DNA from: Chloroflexota bacterium
Lineage (GTDB): Bacteria > Chloroflexota > Dehalococcoidia > SM23-28-2 > RBG-16-64-32
Assembly: GCA_022564695.1 (NCBI GenBank)
Contig: JADFKX010000134.1
Span: 1-5,706, forward strand
Direction of reading: 5' to 3'
Length of the DNA: 5,706 nt
Part shown: positions 5,031-5,706 of the stretch, piece by piece
Layout: each line of letters opens with the position of its first letter
Numbering within the stretch: position 1 is the first letter of the stretch
The notes under the pieces: model-generated
The model's database searches: none
What the model was told of the DNA's origin: nothing
What the model saw: only the letters and a program-made list of their open reading frames with translations
Position numbers and translations under genes: made by a program

Positions 5031-5441
5031 CTACGGGCTTGGTTTCGCGTATTGCAGGCTGTCCGTTACTATGAACTCGTCGCCTTCACGCTCGATGACG
5101 AAAATTCGGTCCGAATCCTGCCAGACCCGGCACTCAGCAGTCCGATTGTAGATTTGGCGTCCTCCCTCCTTGACTGTGAGGATCACGGTTATTCGGGCCT
5201 TCTCCGCCCCGGGTCCATCGCCGCAACCGCGTCCCCAGGTCTTCTCCGCCATAGCATCTATATCAGCGAGGCATCTACCTGACGCAGCGTCTGCCGGAGA
5301 CCCGTAGGAACAGAGGAGCGAGCCGGTGCGGTTGTCGTAATTAAATTGTAGACTCTCATGCTTGAGCCAGCACGCCGTTGAGACGGCGAGGATCACGATC
5401 CAAAGCGTGATGAAGACGCCTCGGCGCATAATACGAGTCAT
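5031..5441 (-). CDS. Unrecognised exported or lipid-anchored Cys-containing protein
   Basis: I do not recognise this protein. From the ATG at 5441 it has 136 residues; a TTG at 5468 would add nine and an ATG at 5429 would remove four. The chosen ATG has AAGG about ten bases upstream. The N-terminus is a typical export signal: RIMRR, then a hydrophobic stretch GVFITLWIVILAVSTA, then Cys24. The sequence before that Cys (VSTAC) is a poor lipobox because -3 is Ser rather than Leu/Val/Ile, so it may be a lipoprotein, a cleaved secreted protein or an N-terminally anchored one. The rest is polar, with four more Cys (about 44, 57, 73 and 104), enough for two disulfides outside the cytoplasm. The C-terminal half (ARITVILTVKEGG, NRTAECRVW, RIFVIEREGDEFIV) looks beta-rich. 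Base composition is visibly less GC-rich than in the neighbouring genes, which hints at a separate origin. It stands alone, with wide gaps on both sides. Confidence 0.65.
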   Translation of the reverse strand: MTRIMRRGVFITLWIVILAVSTACWLKHESLQFNYDNRTGSLLCSYGSPADAASGRCLADIDAMAEKTWGRGCGDGPGAEKARITVILTVKEGGRQIYNRTAECRVWQDSDRIFVIEREGDEFIVTDSLQYAKPSP

Positions 5442-5608
5442 GCCACGTGGGCCTTGGGTCACGTTCAACCCCTAGGCCCGCGACTCACTTGATCGTGCCC
5501 AGCGTGGACCGACGGCCCGGCGTGGCCATGCGTGGTAAACCTCATAGACAATACCCCTCGGCGTATGGTCAACGCTCAAGCGGGGTCGGAGTTACGGCGA
5601 TGCGCGCC
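5442..5608. other. Intergenic region with a possible weak minus-strand promoter
   Basis: There is no convincing gene here. On the minus strand TTGACC (plus-strand 5567-5572) matches a -35 box, but the hexamers 16-18 bases downstream match TATAAT poorly, so the promoter of the exported-protein gene is only tentatively placed. No tRNA-like fold or clear terminator was seen. Confidence 0.2.
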
Positions 5609-5706
5609 CTACCCCGGCGGGCGCGGCGGCGCGGGCCGGTCGCCGGCGGCGTACCGCCTGAGCCCCTCCACCATCGCCGGGTCGGCTAGGCTCGCCTCGT
5701 GCACGC
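5609..5706 (-). CDS. C-terminal end of an unidentified gene, cut by the right edge
   Basis: On the minus strand a frame is open from the window edge to TAG at 5609-5611. Its ~32 residues include HEASLADPAMVEGLRRYAAG and then a Pro/Arg-rich tail (DRPAPPRPPG). The helical ADPAMVEGLRRYAAG segment looks like genuine protein, and the third positions are nearly all G or C as in the other genes here. That is too little to name a family. It would be the gene upstream of the exported protein, in the same direction. Confidence 0.45.
   Translation of the reverse strand, partial: VHEASLADPAMVEGLRRYAAGDRPAPPRPPG

Noticed and set aside
4874..5074. A 66-codon plus-strand frame in the intergenic repeats
   Set aside because: It spans the REP-like hairpin and the hairpin cluster and runs into the antisense of the exported-protein gene; it has no ribosome binding site and its product matches nothing I recognise.
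5447..5689. An 80-codon plus-strand frame at the right end
   Set aside because: The product is Arg/Pro-rich without motifs, and the frame overlaps the better-supported minus-strand C-terminal fragment.
1..5706. tRNA or rRNA genes
   Set aside because: I saw no T-arm (GGTTCGAATCC-like) with matching acceptor stem, and no conserved rRNA segment on either strand.

Overview
This is a GC-rich bacterial fragment whose third codon positions are strongly biased to G and C. It carries several short-chain dehydrogenases/reductases (SDRs), a membrane iron transporter fused to a ferritin-like domain, a DUF1232 membrane protein and an orphan exported protein. The number of SDRs, the iron transporter architecture and a TTCGACAAGCTC-type dispersed repeat would fit an environmental Chloroflexota (Dehalococcoidia/SAR202-like) or actinobacterial genome. 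That placement is a low-confidence inference; there is no rRNA, tRNA or marker gene here.

Left part, plus strand (1-3290). Three SDR-family genes lie head to tail. The first is cut by the window edge and is short and degenerate. The second (532-1344) has the full Asn-Ser-Tyr-Lys tetrad. The third (1344-2117) overlaps the stop of the second by one base (TAATG) but has Gln in place of the catalytic Lys and Pro in place of a cofactor-loop Gly. So one intact SDR sits between two altered ones. A ferritin-like/VIT1 fusion protein (2139-3290), probably an iron/manganese membrane transporter of the Er-VIT1/MbfA type, follows 21 bases later and may be the last gene of the same transcript, although its function is unrelated.

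Middle (3291-3931). A 35-codon frame looks like the first and last few residues of a hotdog-fold thioesterase-like protein joined by a large internal deletion. A small two-helix DUF1232 (YkvA-like) membrane protein follows. A convergent intergenic space holds two small perfect inverted repeats but no classical terminator.

Right part, minus strand (3932-5706). A fourth SDR (4690-3932) retains Ser-Tyr-Lys. Its start has no visible Shine-Dalgarno sequence and is preceded by a set of repeated GGTCGTTTTC boxes. The intergenic region 4691-5030 is the densest non-coding part: these boxes, a CCTTCGACAAGCTC dispersed-repeat unit, a REP-like hairpin and a run of small hairpins. Beyond it are an unrecognised, visibly less GC-rich gene for a Cys-containing exported or lipid-anchored protein (5441-5031), a 167-base gap, and the last ~32 codons of another minus-strand gene entering from the right edge.

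The most interesting points are the active/degenerate SDR set, which may form a hetero-oligomer, the repeated boxes in front of the fourth SDR, and the thioesterase gene relic.
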